Assembly (NCBI GenBank): GCA_003477185.1
Contig: DMTJ01000161.1
Span: forward strand, 1 to 5,745
DNA: 5,745 nt
Reading direction: 5' to 3'
DNA from: Lentisphaeria bacterium
Lineage (GTDB): Bacteria; Verrucomicrobiota; Lentisphaeria; JABSQK01; UBA12247
A program made the translations under genes and the position numbers. Positions 5,051 through 5,745 of this stretch are shown here, piece after piece. The first letter of the stretch is position 1. Each line of letters starts with the position of its first letter. The notes under the pieces are model-generated. The model had not been told where the DNA came from. It ran no database searches and saw only the letters and a program-made list of their open reading frames with translations.

Positions 5051-5745
5051 ATGACCACTGACGAGTTGTTGCTGGCATATCATGCCATGTCTTTCCTGCG
5101 GGCCTTTGAGCTGCGACTGGACGCGCTTTTTCTGCGCGGTGCAGTTGCTGGCACCACACATCTCTGTATTGGCCAGGAGGCGTGCTCGATTGGTGTCGGG
5201 CATGCCCTGACCAACGACGATGCCGTGTTTAGCAATCATCGCGGGCACGGGCATCTAATTGGGCGCGGCGGCGATCCGCTGCGGCTGATGGCTGAGATTT
5301 GTGGCAATGAACGGGGCTATTCGCAGGGGCGGGGAGGTAGCCAGCATGTGGCGGTGAATGAAATCGGCTTTCTTGGCACACATGGCATTACCGCTGGCAC
5401 AATCCCACTCGCTACCGGCGTCGCGCTCCATAAGAAGCGCACCGGCGAACCCGGCCTAGGCTGTGTCTTCTTTGGCGAAGGCGCGACAGGGGAGGGGATT
5501 TTCCATGAGAGCCTGAACCTGGCTGCTCTATGGCAGCTTCCCGTACTCTATGTCTGCGAGAACAACGAGTACGCGATGTCATCCGCCCATCGGCTGTTTT
5601 CGCCAGTTGCGGATGTCGCAACCCGGGCGGCGGCCTTTGGGATGGAGGCCTTGATTGTGGACGGCAATGACGTAGGCGCAGTCTACGACACAGTTTGCGA
5701 ACTCCGCAAACGCGTGATCGCTGAGAGCAAACCAGTATTGCTCGA
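5051..5745 (+). CDS. Thiamine-diphosphate-dependent 2-oxoacid/acetoin dehydrogenase E1 alpha subunit (3' end outside window)
   Basis: The first 231 codons of an E1 alpha subunit (pyruvate or acetoin dehydrogenase type; full length is usually 320-370 residues). With E1 beta it would decarboxylate the 2-oxoacid, or cleave acetoin, on thiamine diphosphate and pass the acyl group to the E2 lipoyl domain. Visible blocks are THLCIGQEACSIGVG near residues 38-52, HRGHGH at 63-68, GRGGSQH at 93-99 (usually GKGGSMH), and the cofactor motif G142-E-G starting FFGEGATGEG and closing with ENN at 170-172, about 30 residues on as expected. The usual GDG Asp, which holds the Mg2+ ion, is Glu143 here; this variant should still coordinate metal. 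The frame is open upstream into the hisD gap, but ATG 5051 starts just where the family usually does; its ribosome binding site is poor, which fits coupling to hisD. The substrate cannot be told without the E1 beta and E2 genes downstream. Confidence 0.95.
   Translation, partial: MTTDELLLAYHAMSFLRAFELRLDALFLRGAVAGTTHLCIGQEACSIGVGHALTNDDAVFSNHRGHGHLIGRGGDPLRLMAEICGNERGYSQGRGGSQHVAVNEIGFLGTHGITAGTIPLATGVALHKKRTGEPGLGCVFFGEGATGEGIFHESLNLAALWQLPVLYVCENNEYAMSSAHRLFSPVADVATRAAAFGMEALIVDGNDVGAVYDTVCELRKRVIAESKPVLL

Noticed and set aside
5072..5085. TGGCATATCATGCC as a sigma-54 promoter
   Set aside because: The spacing between GG and GC is 8 rather than 10 bases, and it lies inside the E1 alpha coding region.
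1..5745. CRISPR array, tRNA, rRNA or complete insertion sequence
   Set aside because: No regularly spaced direct repeats, no tRNA or rRNA-like sequence, and no transposase gene were seen.

Overview
The window (moderately GC-rich, bacterial) holds a partial gene, a small lipoprotein gene on the minus strand, a sigma-54-type AAA+ regulator, an HNH/AP2 endonuclease-like gene, hisD, and the start of a thiamine-diphosphate dehydrogenase E1 alpha gene. The lipobox protein with a non-Asp +2 residue and the sigma-54 activator point to a diderm, Gram-negative-type bacterium. The HisD style (GEHAYEVLGDYTAGPTHVMP, then FASPL) reminds me of Chloroflexota-type sequences, so I do not assign a phylum; the evidence is mixed and one part may have been transferred.

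Layout. 1-213 (+): 3' end of an unrecognised gene with a Glu/Ala-rich tail. 269-655 (-): small lipoprotein gene, convergent with the first. 656-1046: a 391-base non-coding stretch. It holds the upstream region of the lipoprotein gene, a 167-bp element bounded by near-perfect 42-bp inverted repeats (717-883, MITE-like), a good sigma-70-like promoter (923-950), and a possible short leader ORF whose stop overlaps the regulator's ATG. 1047-2585 (+): sigma-54-interacting AAA+ regulator with an unfamiliar N-terminal domain and a Fis-type helix-turn-helix. 2697-3524 (+): a two-zinc-knuckle HNH/AP2 protein, closed by a strong intrinsic terminator (3542-3576). 3649-4977 (+): hisD, complete with all zinc and catalytic residues. 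5051-5745 (+): the first 231 codons of a pyruvate/acetoin-type dehydrogenase E1 alpha subunit, running off the window.

Functional reading. The right part (hisD, E1 alpha) is ordinary metabolism, probably one transcription unit that starts after the terminator. The middle (inverted-repeat element, orphan regulator, HNH/AP2 gene) looks like accessory DNA: each piece belongs to a class that moves or is patchily distributed, and nothing in the window shows a target gene for the regulator. I do not see a CRISPR array, tRNA, rRNA or complete insertion sequence. The most interesting items are the inverted-repeat element between the divergent lipoprotein and regulator genes, the coupled leader ORF, and the uncharacterised sensor domain of the regulator.
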